A stretch of DNA of 64,000 bases. It comes from Primula veris (Eukaryota; Streptophyta; Magnoliopsida; Ericales; Primulaceae). Below, in pieces: positions 46,649 to 60,631 of the stretch; position 1 is the first letter of the stretch, and each line of letters starts with the position of its first letter. The DNA is taken from positions 39,824,795 through 39,888,794 of the forward strand of contig OY821740.1 in the NCBI GenBank assembly GCA_963682055.1. Direction: 5' to 3'. The translations under genes were made by a program, and so were the position numbers. Below the pieces are notes generated by a model. It saw only the letters and a list, made by a program, of their open reading frames with translations. It did not search any database and was not told where the DNA came from.

Positions 46649-49600
46649 TTAGCTTGAAGTCGACCCGATCCCCATATGCGTAAACCTCTGCAGCTGTATC
46701 ATTCTTGAATAAATCCCTTCTGGATAGTTCTTCAACAAATTCGAATGCGACCCTTGTTCCGCCACTTTCCCCTCGTCTATAACCGCGATAACATGAGCAT
46801 TTCTAATCGTCGTTAGCCTATGTGCGATTACAATCGTTGTTTTGCCCAAACAAGCTTTGTCCAATGCCTCTTGAACGCTCCTCTCGGACTCGGCGTCTAA
46901 CGCGCTCGTCGCTTCGTCTAGAAGCATTATATCTGCTTTCCGTAGAAAAGCTCGCGCCAACGCTATTCTTTGCTTTTGCCCTCCCGAGAGCTGTATCCCT
47001 CTTTCTCCGACAAACGTTTTGTATCCTTCAGGTAAAGAGGAAATAAACTTATGCGCGTTGGCAAGGGTGGCAGCTTCGGTTATTTCAGCCTCTGTAGCCG
47101 ATTCTCGTCCGTATGCAATGTTTTCGTATATTGTGGTCGCGAATAGGCATGGCTCTTGCGCAACCATAGCAACGTGTTCGCGAAGGGACTTGAGGTTATA
47201 CTTACGTATGTCTTTTCCGTCGATCATGACTCGTCCGGATGATGGCTCGTAGAATCGTTGGACCAGAGCGACGACTGAGCTTTTACCGCACCCGCTTGGG
47301 CCTACGAGGGCAAGGGTTTTCCCGGCCCGGGCCCGGAGTGTGAAATCACGCAGAACCTGGAAACAATACACCAAGTATTTTTAGCAATTGGCAATTAATA
47401 AACCACAATTGGGGGTTTTCGATACTGCGTAGCATGTGACAAATTTAATTTAGTACACAAACAAAACTTTTTTTCCCTTCTGTTTACATTGGAAAAAATT
47501 ATAGACTTAGAACTAAACAACGTGCGCACTAGAAAAGTGTACAAAATCGAAAAAGTAATTTAGAATAGGGAATAAAATATTTGTTTCGTTGATCAATCGG
47601 TATCTTTTCTTTTTGGTACATAAGCGTACTGAATCAATAAGAAACGTGTAAAGTTGTAAGATTTTGTACATTCGTATAGGAAAAAAAATTATGACGAGAT
47701 TACAATATTAAATTTCAGATTTTAGATATCAATCTGGAAAAAAAACATTGACTGCTTATAGATCAAAACTACCACTTATTATGCATTAATCTTACACAAA
47801 AGACAAAATCGTAAAAATTATACACGAACCATTAAAATTTATTTACCTGGGTATCAGGCCGGGAAGGATAACAGAAGTCGACATGCTTAAACTCAACATC
47901 ACCACGTATGCGATCCGTTGGCAGCGTGCCATCAGTATCATCAGGGTCGATTTCAGATTTCCTATCAAGAAGATTAAACACAGATTTCATCGCCTGACCA
48001 CCCTTAATGAAATCAGGAGCTAAGGTAAGAGTCTCAGCAGCACCGTTCGCAGACACCATAAGAACCATGAAAACGCGAATAGTTTTCGAAAAATCAGAAA
48101 TTCCATGCTTCACTAGCCACGAGGCGTACCATAAGCCAAGGGCATAAGACGCATAGAGGGCAAATTGGGCAATTCCGTAGCCACTACCGGCGATTTGTCC
48201 CTTCCAAAAGCAACGTTTCAGGGGAGCTTGGAGGTTGGAACTAAACAGGCTTATGATCTTGGATTCAGAGTTGAAGGCTGCTACAGTTCTAACATTTGCG
48301 ACGGCTTCTCCTGCGAGTTGAGTGGCTTTTGCGTGTGCGGCTTCAAGGTCTCCTGAAAATCCTTGCATAAACATTTTCTGCAGAAATTATATTTAAGATA
48401 TCATCAAAAGTGAGTATTGATTAATCTTTAACACAATGTCATGTCCCAAATTCGACCCTAAGTTTTTCGAATCTTTTGTCAAAATTTGGTAACTATGCAG
48501 TTACGTGATTTGCTTTACAGCGAACATAATAATAAAATTTGCGGTCGTAGTGACTGATAAGGTAGTGAAATCTGAAACTAGGCTCGAAATTGGGGAACCT
48601 TATAGAGAAACTTATCGAGCAGACAGGATTTGGGATTTATATATTTTTTTTGTTGGTTGTAGTCTCCGTTGTTATAACCACAAAAACCATTTAAAGAAAA
48701 CAAGGAAAAAACAGAAACCAAATAAAAAATGATCTCGTAAACACCCTTTTAATATATAAAGAAAACCTGTTTATGTAGTACAGTATATTTTAGTTTCCAG
48801 TCTTAGTTTCTGTTTCACTTGCCGAATCAAAAAAAGCACAAAAACATCTGCTGCGTGATTTGTTACTTCTTCCAGAAAAACGAAGTAAACTAGAAAAAAG
48901 TAAGTTCATCTCAGATAAGCTCTTGTAAATGTTGTTTCTGAAATTAGTTTAGAGCTTATCATACTCAATGCATCTGGCTGGTCAATCGAGAAGCCACATC
49001 ATTTAATTTTCAAGCTTGGAAAAGTTAGTAGCTTCTAGAACGGCCCGAACAACTTTTTCCTAAATCAAAATAAGACAGCTCAATTGTGAAAAATCTGTCC
49101 GAAACTAGCCAAACAAACCTGAAGTACAGTGGCTGCGACAACAACAGGGAAAACCGCTATAAGCACAATAGCAAGCCTCCACTGCAGCACAAACCCTGCA
49201 GTACACGCGACGACCAAAAGCGATGAGTTTTGCATAATGACTGAAATCCGGTCCCCGATTGCTGACCTCACATTATTTGCGTCCATTGCCAGCCTGGCTG
49301 CCACCCTGGCACTTTCGTTCTCCTCCTCGTCGAACCATGCCACTTCGTTTTTCATCACTGCTCCCAGCATCTCCTCTCGCACCCTTTTTGTTAGGTTCTC
49401 TCCCACCACGTCCCAGAAAAAATGCTGCAACCAAACAATGATAATCCTACAGTTATTTTTCACATAGATTGAATAAAATTAGTTAAATGTAGATGGAATT
49501 ACAATAAATATGCAGAGATTTTTACTTGTACACCCCTATATTAAATCCTACCAAAAATATTGATGTTTAAAGGATAAAAATGAAAAACAATACTATTTTT

Positions 49601-52600
49601 AAACTTTTTGGCAATCACTGGAAAAAAATGTGATATAGTTCAGAAAAAAAATGCATCTTCACAAAATGGACAGTTCCGTAGTTATTTTTCACACATTAAA
49701 GAAAGGTTAGTTAAATACAGAAGAAACAAAAAAAGATGTATATAATAATTTCTACTTCTATCCTTATTAGTATTCCACTAAATAAGGATATATAAGTAAA
49801 ATAAGACAACTGTTATTTTATAAAGTGAAATATAATTTGGGATGGATATATATGAAAACAAGATTTTCTCTACGGGACAAAGGAGTAACCTGTAACGTGT
49901 TGAAAATTAATGCCGCTGATGAAACCCCAATAAGCAAATAACAATACTTGTCGATCTCTTTTATCATGAAGTTATGGTCCGGATTGTAGTACACACTCAT
50001 TACAGCACTAAGTACGTAAGCAAAAAAGGCGCTGAGGGACCCACATATGACCGACCCTACGGACCCCACTAGCGCATAGGCCCACTCGGGTGAGTTCATC
50101 TTGGCGAGGCGATAGAACGAGCTTGCTTGTTCTTTAAAGGCGAGTTTTTCGAGACGGTAGTTTGTGTATGCTGCGTCGACGGAGAAGCTGAAGTCTGATG
50201 TAGAGAAGTCTGATAGGCGTCGAGAGTAGGGGGATCGTCCGTAGGAAGAGTTTCTCATCATTATCGGTGAGCTTACTGAGTTTCTGGCGCTAGATGGCCT
50301 GCATAAGAATAACCAAATTCAAAAAGTTACAAAAACATTTCTTTGAAGACAAAAGAAAGAAAAAAACTCAGCTAATGCAGTTTATCTTTTATCCTAAAAA
50401 GCCTTAAGTTTATTCCCTAGAACGAAACAACATTTAGACAACGATAAAGATAAAAGTAATACGAGTCTACCTTGCACTTGCACTACTCTTTCTGGCATTA
50501 ATAAGAGCAGTCTCGTGAGCCGTTTCTTGCAACTTAATAAGCTTTGCATACATACCGTTCTCTCCTTTACCCATGAGTTCCTCGTGTGTCCCCATTTCCG
50601 AAACACTTCCTTGATTAATGACAGCCACAAGATCGGCCCTCCGGATAGTGGATAAACGGTGTGCGATCACAAGGGTTGTTCTTCCAATCATGAAACGGTC
50701 GAGAGCTTCTTGAACTAGTTTTTCTGACTCTGAGTCTAACGCGCTCGTGGCTTCATCTAAGAGTAGTATCGCGGGGTTTTTTAACATCGCTCGAGCTATT
50801 GCGATTCTTTGTTTTTGCCCACCGGAGAGTTGTAGCCCTCTTTCCCCTACCTGACATTTTCGTCGTTTTTTAAATATTAGACAACTTTAGACGAGAATAA
50901 TGTATTGATATTAGAGTTCTCTTTCTTTTTGTGGCTGAATTTCGATGCATTATACATTTAGAAACAATATTGATATTGCTCAACAGTATTGATTTAATAC
51001 AATGGATCTCTGGCCTTGAGAAGCCATGTTCGAGTTCAAAACTAAGCTCTGAATGAATTTACCAAATGCTTATTATATATAGTAAGACGATTGAGCTCGA
51101 ATTAAACTCGATTAAATTTTGAGCTATGCTTAAGATCCGAACTACTCTACTAATCAGCCCATAAGCCCCGAAAGCAGCAGGCTGAACAAACAAAAAAAAC
51201 TTATTTTCCCTTTTAGGTTTCAACAAGTTAAATTTTAATAAGTAGAATGAAATCACAGTCTTGATATATTTCATCACTCGAGTCTTGAAAGATGTGAAAA
51301 TAATGTGTTGGAACTCCCGATGCTAAGCAAGTAATAATACATTATTTCATATAAATTTGCATGTGCCATATATTTCAGCAAATTATTACTGACTAATCTT
51401 ACAGAGTTACAGTACTAAGTTATAATAAATTTGGATAAGTTCATGCTCAGTTGGAGCTGGTTTAGAATACCCCCAGTATCACCTGTGTTGATAATGCTTT
51501 CTTATATAATTCAAAAGTATTGGAAATAATATCACTGAAAATTGATGGTTTCCACTGTAGTTGTAAGTCAAAGTGTTTCTGCAACACTTAGTTTTTACTA
51601 GCTATTGTCAAAAACATCATGTTTCCAACCCCATCCTCATTTGTCAATATCACAAGTTCTTTCAGTATAAAATATGCCAAGTGACCAAGTCCTATAAAAC
51701 CACAAAAAACTTATTTGCATTCTCATGGGGTTCACATAATTAAAAGGCTGTAATGAAGACAACATGCACCCCTTTTTCTAATATTTTCAGAACTTATTTG
51801 CCAGAGCTGGTGTCCTTTCCCCATCCCCTAAAGTCTTTTGGTCTTATTGCTGCATATATATAGTATAATAAATATAGGAGTACATGCATATATAGTATAC
51901 ACACACACACAGAGTTTTTTAAAGTCTATGAGAGACAACAACTTCGGTGACCACAAATATGAGCAGGGGCCACGACACCCCATGATCCAAAAAAATTATA
52001 ACTTTTATTCAATGTTTATCATGTTTGTTTACTAAAGTTTGTTAAAAATGATAATTTGGTACCCCAAGGTCTACAATTTTACTTAGCATTAGTTTTTCAT
52101 GCAAATTCGGCACCTCCATTTATGGTTTCCTAGCTTCTCCCCTATAACAAAACAATAAATATCGTACCAATGTAATATGATCTGGCTATGAAACATAATT
52201 TAGATCAACTTAAGAGTCATCAAATTATTTTCGTCCGAGGTAATTGTTTTGTTGTCAACTAGGTTACTGAAAGCTGTAGTTTCCTAACTACTACTGATAT
52301 GTATATACATTTACATCCATCTGCACATGCAGTGTTGACAAAACCCCATGTTAAAATTCAAAGTTTATGCATGACCAAGTACCTTCCCTTGTTGACTTTA
52401 AACCATGTTAGGCTTGTTTGTTGACCAATTAATTCATATTACTTCTGGTAAACAATAAAGTAAGTGAAATTGGATCTCATTTTTTTCTTGTCAAAATATG
52501 AAGATCTTGACTTTTTTCTATTTTCCAGATAGAGACTAACTTTATACCACCAACTGCCTAAAGCCACTCTTTTATTCTACTCAAGTTAATTTACGCAACT

Positions 52601-55600
52601 GTTGAAGCATAGTTTAGATAATTAGTAAATTCTGATATTATTAGTCCTGATTATAGAATCGTTGTAACCTTGAAGCACTTCGATATCACGTCTACTGGCT
52701 CTGTTTGTTTAATTAATTTTTCAGAAATTTTCATAAAAATTATAAATCGAGAAAAAGGCAGTTATCTCTGTCACAACGTGTTTCAGGAAAATTTTCAACA
52801 AAAAAAGTGAGTTCGAAAAAATCATCAGGTACTATGACCCTGTTTGGCTGCAGCTTTTAAGAAAATAAGCTGGACTTCATGAGGTTGAGGTTAATAAAAA
52901 AAGGTCTAGCTTTTAGGCAAAATAAGGAGCTTAACCTGAGTGTCGAAACCATCAGGTAGCTTGATAATGAAAGAGTGAGCATTTGCAACCCTAGCGGCTT
53001 CTTCGATTTCCACTAGGGTAGCGTCGGGCCTTCCTAATAAAATATTTTCTTTAATTGTTGTCGCGAAAAGAGCCGGTTCTTGGCTCACAAGCCCGATCCT
53101 CTGTCGTAGCCACCTCAGCTTTAGTGACTTTATGTCATGCCCATCCAACACTACTTGCCCTGTTCATTAAGTAAATAGATTATTAATTATTCACATATTT
53201 ATATTTTTAGCATAGTTACACTACAAGGACTGTAGAGGAGTAATTTGCTTTCATAGGTTGATATATTAAGACTTGTTTGGTTACAGCTTTAAAACAAACA
53301 AGTTCGCCTCGAGACGCTGAGATAAATATTGGTCATTAGATTCAATTATTTTACACTCTAGCTTTTATTAGGAAAACTCCGATACCATTATTTTTTGAGC
53401 TGGCTAACCAAATACAATTTATAAACACATAAATAAAATAAAAAATTGAGCTTAAAAGCTTCAACCAACAAGCCTTATGTTGTCTAAGTACACAAATGGA
53501 CTGCACGTACTACGCAAAAGTAGTTTTATGCATAACTAAGGACAGCTACAGACGGGATTTGGTTCTGAAATTACTAAAGATATGACGATATTGGCGAACT
53601 GGAAGATGATAAAGTTCTAGGGGCAATGTGAAAACTGTGAATTTGGGTGTAACGTGGGGATGCAGGTAAATGTGAAATTATTATGTAAAAGCATACCCCT
53701 TTTTATGGAAAGATGTTTCAATTATGTAACCTAAAAAATTTCCCACAAGGACCACAAATTATAGACTCATGAACAGCGTGATAATAGAGGCACCCAACAC
53801 TAAAGCTGATATACAATTATACATGATAATATGATTGTAGGAGAGTACCCTACATTAGTGCTGATAAACATTTAATTTGTCTATGGTAATAAATGCAAAA
53901 TGTAACCAAACTCCTAACCCCATATTCCTACATGGCTACATGTTGCTCGAGAAGTTCCTATAGTAGGAAAATTTGATATTTTCAAAATGGATAAAAATAA
54001 ACTTTACCAAAAATTGAATATAAACTTAAAATTCTACTATTTCTCAATCTTACAAAATCCTTGTCTTTATATATATCCATGTAAACATGTTACTAAAAAC
54101 TTATTGACAAGGGATCAAGAAAGTATACATTCACATAAACACACTTATCTCCCCTTTTTGTGCCACATTCTGGACTAGTACATTTACTTATTCACTCCCC
54201 AAAACATAATTTTCTTCCGCGATTAATATCATTTACGAGTATTATTTAAGACCAAGTACCAGGAAGTTATGAAATTTACACAATAAAATGGTGTTCTATG
54301 TTGCATGCTCGAAATAATAACAAAATTTTAGTTGAAACCTGAAGTTGGATCGTAAAATCTCTCGATAAGCGAGACAACTGTGCTCTTTCCAGAGCCGCTA
54401 CTTCCAACCAACGCTATGGTTTTCCCAGAAGGGACGACGAGAGAAAAGTTATTCAGAATCATAACATCGGGCCTTGATGGGTATGAAAACTCGATGTTTT
54501 TAAGTTCGACCTGTCCCATAACGGAGTCCAGTTCTAATCCCGATTCGTTATTTCTCTCGACGCTCGGTTTGTGGTCAATTACTCGGAATATTCTTGCTGC
54601 TGCAACTCTCGCCTTGGCAAACGCAGCCATACTAGGAGCTGCTTGGCCTAGAGCACTGTTAAACCCGAAACAACCATCAAGTTAATTAAATAAATAATTT
54701 AATTAACAGATACCAATGTTTAAATTTTTGACATATAGACGAGCATGTGAGAGTATACTTACATGCCACCTAGCATAACGGCAAACATAGTAGCAATGGC
54801 AAGCCCTCCATTGGTATAATGGTGTCGTACTAAATATCCGCCATACCAAAGCAAAAGCGCGTAGCAGCAAAAAACGGTAAAGTATGTAGCTCCTAATCCC
54901 ATGCCTTTTGCGAGCCCAATTCGGTACCCAATCCTCTGAGAGATTTTAAGAGCCGACGAATATGCTTGCAATGCTCTTGATTCGCCGACAAAGGCCAAAA
55001 CGGTCCGTATTTGAGCAATTGTCTGTTGATTTATATTTTAAAAGGTTAATAATAACCAAAAGGTGGGTAATTTAAAATTACAGATACCCAAATGGGGGAG
55101 AAAATAAAAACAATTGATCAAATTCGGAAAATATATCCAGATGTTCTGATTCCTCTTTTTTATCTTTATTTTGTAATCAATTAGATACCTAAAAAGGAAA
55201 CATGGTAATTTGCTTAAATTTAATAATATCCAAATGCACAAAGTATAAATAAGGATGAAATTTATAGCATATGAAAATTAATTTGTACTTGTGGTATCCA
55301 AAAATCATTTTTGGAACCAATGCACAGGTCTTTTCCTCGTACTATTCATTTGGTAAAGCGAGCTTAAATCTACGTTTTTTGCCTTATAAATCTAGAAGCT
55401 AGAACTGAGCTTTTTAGATTGACAGATACTGTCAAACAAGCACATAATTTTTTATGCCTAGGGAACTTTTCAAAAAAAGAGTTGGTTATTATGGTAATTA
55501 CCAGTCAAATAAGTTGACACGTCAAAAAACAAAAAAACAAACCTGTTCCGCGATGTTTCCGGCTTGTGAGAGAGCTTCTTGGCTTTTAGCCGACAGCTTA

Positions 55601-58142
55601 GCTAAAGTTGTGACTTGTAATGCCCCAACTATCGCTATCAACGGAACCACAGCTAATGTCACCAATGCTAGTTGCCACGCCGCAGTAAAACCGACAACAA
55701 ATCCCGATACAAATGTTGCCATATAGTGCAAGAAATTTCCAAGCTGCGAATAAATCAAAAAATGGATGACATGCTTCATTGACCGAAAACAAAATGTTAC
55801 AGTAGAAAACATAATTGGGAGGTTACTGTTCTTTTTCTATTTCCATTGCACTAACTTATGTATTATCCCCAACCAAAAGTTTGTGATCTACCCAAAAACA
55901 TAAGAAAACATAAAAAAACAGAAACATGAGATTCAGTGCTCAATTAATGTGAACAAACAAAGATTTACTCTGTCAGTTATATATATATCCCCTTCCATTG
56001 TAGAAAATCATTGTTTTAACCCGAGTAAAAGTTTATGTTTCACCTATAAGCCCCAAAACAAGAAAAGACAGATTACATTGAGCACAGTGATTAATGTACA
56101 TAAAGGACCACGTCTCAATTCACCCAAAAAGTTGATTTTATCCAAATTAAATTTTTTTCTGTTTATGTTGAAAAAGCTACTAAAATCTATCCAAATTATC
56201 TATAACTAAGCTGCTTATTCTAAGTTGAAAAACAATTGGGTTGATCCTGCTTAAAGCTTCAAGTTTTATAAGAAAGAACCAGAAAAGCTTGAAGCAAAAA
56301 ACCTGAGCTTAAAATCTGCAACCAAACAAGGACTAAATACACAACCACCTAAAAGAAAACTACAAATAAAAATCTTCACCGAAACGAATTCGTAAGACGA
56401 CAATTGAAGTTTTACCATATCCAAAGTTCAAACACAAATAAATTGCATAATCGAAACCAAAATATATACAAATGTTTAGTTTTTTTGTTCATTGTCTCAC
56501 CTTCTCACTGATGGCGTCTTGGACCAACACAGCATCGTTATTTATAGCGAAAACGACATCGGATGTCCGGACCTCGGTGTCAAAAAACGTAATGTCTTGG
56601 TGCAAAACAGATTCCAAAAACTTGATTCTCATTTTCGTTGATTGTCTCTCTCCCGTCCACATCCAACATGATATCTCTGCACCACCCAAACTTCAACAGT
56701 CATTATATGTCTCTCTAAGAGAAGAAACATGGGATCAGATTGCACTGAAAGTTACACCTGAGGGACTGAATTGCAATTTTTTAAAATGGCATTTCAGTTC
56801 TTTCTGCTGAAACTCCGATGCAATTAATCGGGTAGAAATCATTTTATTACAGATAATAATATTAATATATACAAATATATATATATTTATATATACCTGC
56901 CCAAGAAGAAGCCCAAATTGCTGCCCCCACAACTAGGAAATAAAATGCATACTGTAAAAAATAAATTATAGAGACAGTTAGAGAAAATTGTACATATAAA
57001 CTCTGAAAGCTTTTTAAATTGTGATTCTAGACTTTTAATAAGTCATTGACTTCAGATTATAGAACTAATAACATTTCCTTAAAAAAAATGAAAAATCATG
57101 TTTTTTATTCATCAAGTAACAAGAATTTGGAAAACTAATCAATAAAATAATTTCACTTCCAGTTTCTTCATATATAAAAAATACAAAAGACAAAAAATCA
57201 ACTTTTAGTCAACCAGCAAAAACCAAACTCGTATGCTTAAAAAAATCAATAACTAGCCAAATTTTTCTAGAAGTAATTGCTTAAAACAAACCAACTTAAA
57301 AAGATACTCTGTCACATTTTGTTTACTAAAATTGGAGATAATTGTACTTAGCTTCACAGCCTCTTGTTTCATTTATCAAAAACTTCAAGATTTATTTTTT
57401 GATAAAAACCAAACAAACTCTTTTTTTTTATGCGCTTTATAATGCTAAAATACACCCCCAGAAATAAACTGAACTCTGTGTACTTCAACTCAAGGTTTAA
57501 TATGATTACCTTTACACTCATTTTTTCAATCATCTGTCAAAATTAAAACATTCAAAATCCTAATTTTGATAAACGAAACAAGCTGCTTATAATTATAAAA
57601 GCACACACAATCCCCACTTAGTTATACCAAAACCCGTTACCGAACTAAAAAAAATATATTTTTCATAATTATAGGAGCGTTAAAAGTCTAAAACCGATAA
57701 TAAAAAAAAGTTACATGGTAAAAAAGATCGGTTTTGCCTCGATATGGGGTGCTATAATCCTTTTTAAACATGAATAAATCACACTTACCTTGACAACTTC
57801 TTGTGTCATTTTATCCACATTATCAGCATTCGCCCCGAAAGAATTCACAAGATCGGCGAAAAACCTCAAGAACAACGGCATCGAAGAGCCATGAACAATC
57901 GCACCAACCGTACCGATCCCCATTAGAACATAATCCAACCTATCCGCAAACCGAAAAAGCTCAGAAAAGCCAGTCGGAACGGAACCCTCACGAGGCTTCT
58001 CGACGTCCATTCTCTCTCTATCCTCTGTTTCCTCCTTAACTGTTTCTAACCTGTTTGAAGAAGATGAAGATTGTAACTCTAAGCCTTGCATTTCAAACCA
58101 TTTTTGTTGCTCTGTTAGAGAATCAGATCCTTTTTGAGACAT
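46649..58142 (-). CDS. ABCB1: ABCB1-like auxin efflux transporter (full-size ABC-B, 12 exons)
   Basis: Exons: 58142-57789, 56951-56897, 56676-56501, 55743-55543, 55022-54763, 54655-54339, 53159-52936, 50850-50471, 50298-49890, 49424-49119, 48377-47847, 47356-46649. All introns are GT-AG and all phases agree: 3,921 nt, 1,306 residues, no stop (Arabidopsis ABCB1 is 1,286). The order is TMD1-NBD1-linker-TMD2-NBD2. NBD1 has Walker [11 protein letters not shown]-loop SQEPALFA, signature LSGGQ, Walker [12 protein letters not shown] and H-loop AHRLS. NBD2 has [33 protein letters not shown] and AHRLT. The linker contains [20 protein letters not shown], a conserved, phosphorylatable ABCB1/19 region. 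Near-identity to ABCB1 across exons, including [15 protein letters not shown] and [13 protein letters not shown], supports ABCB1 rather than ABCB19. Plasma-membrane ABCB1 exports auxin in polar auxin transport together with the immunophilin TWD1. The C-terminus (GIGSTSS) is shorter than in Arabidopsis. Large introns (50851-52935, 53160-54338) contain MITEs. Confidence 0.95.
51964..52142. mobile_element. hAT-like MITE, copy 3, in an ABCB1 intron
   Basis: CAGGGGCCACGACACCCCAT at the left, GGCACCTCCATTTATGG and CTAGCTTCTCCCC at the right, and the same length as the copies at 10.1 and 42.7 kb. The left terminal repeat has degenerated and no target duplication is visible, so this is an older copy. 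Confidence 0.45.
53270..53474. mobile_element. Small TIR element in ABCB1 intron
   Basis: The left end GACTTGTTTGGTTACAGCTTT and right end GAGCTTAAAAGCTTCAACCA followed by ACAAGCC are imperfect inverted repeats about 200 bp apart. A related right end (GAGCTTAAAATCTGCAACCA, then AACAAGG) occurs at about 56305-56331 in another ABCB1 intron, and a related left end (CTGTTTGGCTGCAGCTTTTA) near 52842. No coding capacity. Confidence 0.45.
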
Positions 58143-59204
58143 TTATAGTGGGTTACTAGTTGTGCTCTGTTTTCTTTGTTTTTTTAAATAATTGTTGCTC
58201 TGATTTTTTTTGTTTTTTTTTTAATAATATTATTAATGGCGTTTGGGTAAATTATTCTGTAGTTCACACGCTTAGGTGGAAAATGACTGATGAGGAGAGA
58301 GAGATGTGTGCAATTGACTACTTTGTGTATGTAAATTTATAATTATAGTATATATATATATATATATATGTATATAGTACTATAATTGTATATATATAAT
58401 AGTATATATGTATATGTTTAGAGAGGGAGAGAGAGAGAGAGAGCATATCCCGACAGGGATTACTGTGTGTGGAAAACTGGATGATGTAGATATTTCACCG
58501 AAAACAGAGGTTAAAGTCCAACTCAAAAGAGAAAAACAAGTTAACCAACTCTACACTATTTATGTCTAAGTTTTTACTCTTTTTTTTTTTATTTTATAAA
58601 ATGTCTTTTTTTATTTTATTTTTTATTACTTATGGTTTTTACTTCCACTTTCTCAAATGATAGTTAATTTCGAAAATATGTGTAGTTCGTGGTGAAAAAT
58701 TATGTTTAATTGTTGGAAATGAATATATTATTCAAGTTTTAAATAATTTTTTGGGAACGGACGAGTATTTTAACCATAATTGGCTAAAGGGTAACACCAA
58801 CTATTTAAGGGGATAATCATTGATCGATACATGTTTTAATACTTAATATCAAGAAACTCTGTTTATTGTTTAATACCTGTACATATTCAATTTTTATGTA
58901 TCAATATACACCTCTCATTAATTAATAGCTTCCTTTTTTATTACAGGTCTATTCCTTAAATAAAATTATTTCAAATTTAAAAAGACATGTTCTTAAATTT
59001 ATATTTAAGTTCATAAGTAAAAGAAAAGGAAACAAATAAATTCATAAATTACATTTTGTGTGAGAAAAAAATAGCGTTCAAGAAAAATTTAGATAGAATA
59101 AAAAAATAAAGAATATAGAGTTTCCTATAAGATCATACTACTAGATTATAAGGTTATGTGATACATCATGTTATATGACTAAATTTTATTACGTGATGCA
59201 TTAT
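58143..59204. other. ABCB1 upstream region and intergenic DNA
   Basis: Next to the ABCB1 start are poly-T stretches, an (AT)n run (about 58346-58369) and a (GA)n run (about 58418-58443, CT-rich on the gene strand), the last typical of plant promoters and leaders. No clear TATA box can be assigned. Beyond 58500 it is AT-rich without genes. Confidence 0.5.
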
Positions 59205-59214
59205 GATGCTATGC

Positions 59215-59717
59215 AAGGTTTCAAAAGTCGCTAAGCGGACTATAGATGGGAGGTAGGGCCTAGGTGAATAAACGAGTATTAATCGGGGCCTAAACGGAAA
59301 AATCATATTTTAACATTTTCAATGACCTTTTTGGATTTTCATATGATATTTATGTTGCAAATTTGATTAACAACATAGATTAAGCATTTATACACAATTA
59401 GTTTATAGGTATATTATAAAGATTTCAATAAAAATTATGTAAATAGTATATGTACAGTCAGACGAAAACCAAAATAAATATAAAAATGTATTCCAAAATA
59501 AATTTTAAGTCCAAATCTTGATTAATTATCAGCATATTTCTTGGACTAAACATTTATAAAAAAAAAATTAATAAAAAAATTAACCAATTTCGGTCGGATT
59601 GGTCTGTTTGACCCGGGTTTGACCACATAAAAGCGCCTGTATAAATCAAGGTGCCAAACCGGAGCCTGGCCCCTAGACGGAGATTTAGCAGAGCAAGACA
59701 GTGACTTTTGAAACAAA
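59215..59717. mobile_element. Mutator-like non-autonomous element with 10-bp target duplication
   Basis: GATGCTATGC occurs on both sides (59205-59214 and 59718-59727). The ends are inverted (GGTTTCAAAAGTCGCT at the left; complement of TTGTTTCAAAAGTCACT at the right), with further matching AGGTAGGGCCTAGG and CCTGGCCCCTAGACGG segments. At 503 bp with 9-10-bp duplications, it fits a MULE-type MITE. Nothing inside looks coding. Confidence 0.75.
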
Positions 59718-60062
59718 GATGCTATGCCATAAACCAATAGTTTGCTATAACATCGGACTAGATAATCTTAGGTGATAATTCATGTTATAATATTAAATGA
59801 TACTACGCGATACATATTGATACCACGCTATAAATCAATAGTTTATTATAGTATCGAACTAGATAATGCTACGTAACACTTCATGTTTATAAGACAACTA
59901 TTTCGCGATGCGTTATGATGTTACGCTGTTTTTTGCTTTTAATTAATATATGAGAGCATTTTACAATATCAAAGGAAAAATAAGACAACTTCATGAAGTA
60001 TTAACAAACACATATATAGATCATGCAACATCCATGAGCGTCATATTGAATATATGTTTATA

Positions 60063-60444
60063 TGTTGGACTAATAAGTGTTGTTGCAGAAGTTACAGGAC
60101 TGATATGAATGAAGCTGTAACTTAGTAAACCTGTATATTGAAAGTTTGTTATTAACTGTAATTAAAGGATCAATTGTGTAAAAACAGAAAGTTGTAATGT
60201 GTTACTTTTTGTAATTAAAGGACCAATTTTGTAAAGTCTGAAAGTTGCAGTTTTGCACTATATAAAGACTGTTAATACTGATTTGTAAATAACACAAACA
60301 TTTTTCATTAATAAACTTTTACAGTTTTATATATATCTCTCTCTCTATATAGGCGATTGTATACATATATATATATATATATATATATCTGTCAATATAT
60401 CGAATATATTGACTGTATAATTCACCAGAACGTGGATTTCTGCA
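60063..60444 (+). repeat. 5' LTR of the copia element
   Basis: Starts TGTTGGACTAATAAG and ends GATTTCTGCA directly against the primer-binding site, giving the canonical TG...CA. It contains a TATA box at 60258-60267 and an (AT)n run near 60366-60388. The start is inferred from TG, as the second LTR is not available for comparison. Confidence 0.75.
60258..60267 (+). promoter_or_regulatory. TATA box in the copia LTR
   Basis: CTATATAAAG about 190 bases before the LTR end, in the position expected for the start of the R region. Confidence 0.6.
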
Positions 60445-60456
60445 TGGTATCAGAGC
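60445..60456 (+). other. Primer-binding site of the copia element
   Basis: TGGTATCAGAGC, the standard initiator tRNA-Met primer-binding site of plant copia elements, directly after the LTR. Confidence 0.95.
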
Positions 60457-60631
60457 GAATCGCTCATCTCCGCTGTTAAATTCGCCTGCAATTAAAGCTG
60501 GTTTGATCTTCTTTAAACCCTAATTCTTAGGTTTTATTTAGGGTTTGTTTTTTTTAATTCTTTCTTAGAAGATAATAGATTTATTATCTTATAAGTTTTT
60601 TTTTAAGATCAACAATCAAAAGTAAAACTTA

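Noticed and set aside
46822..47252. Plus-strand open frames opposite ABCB1 exon 12
   Set aside because: They are shadows of the conserved nucleotide-binding domain coding strand.
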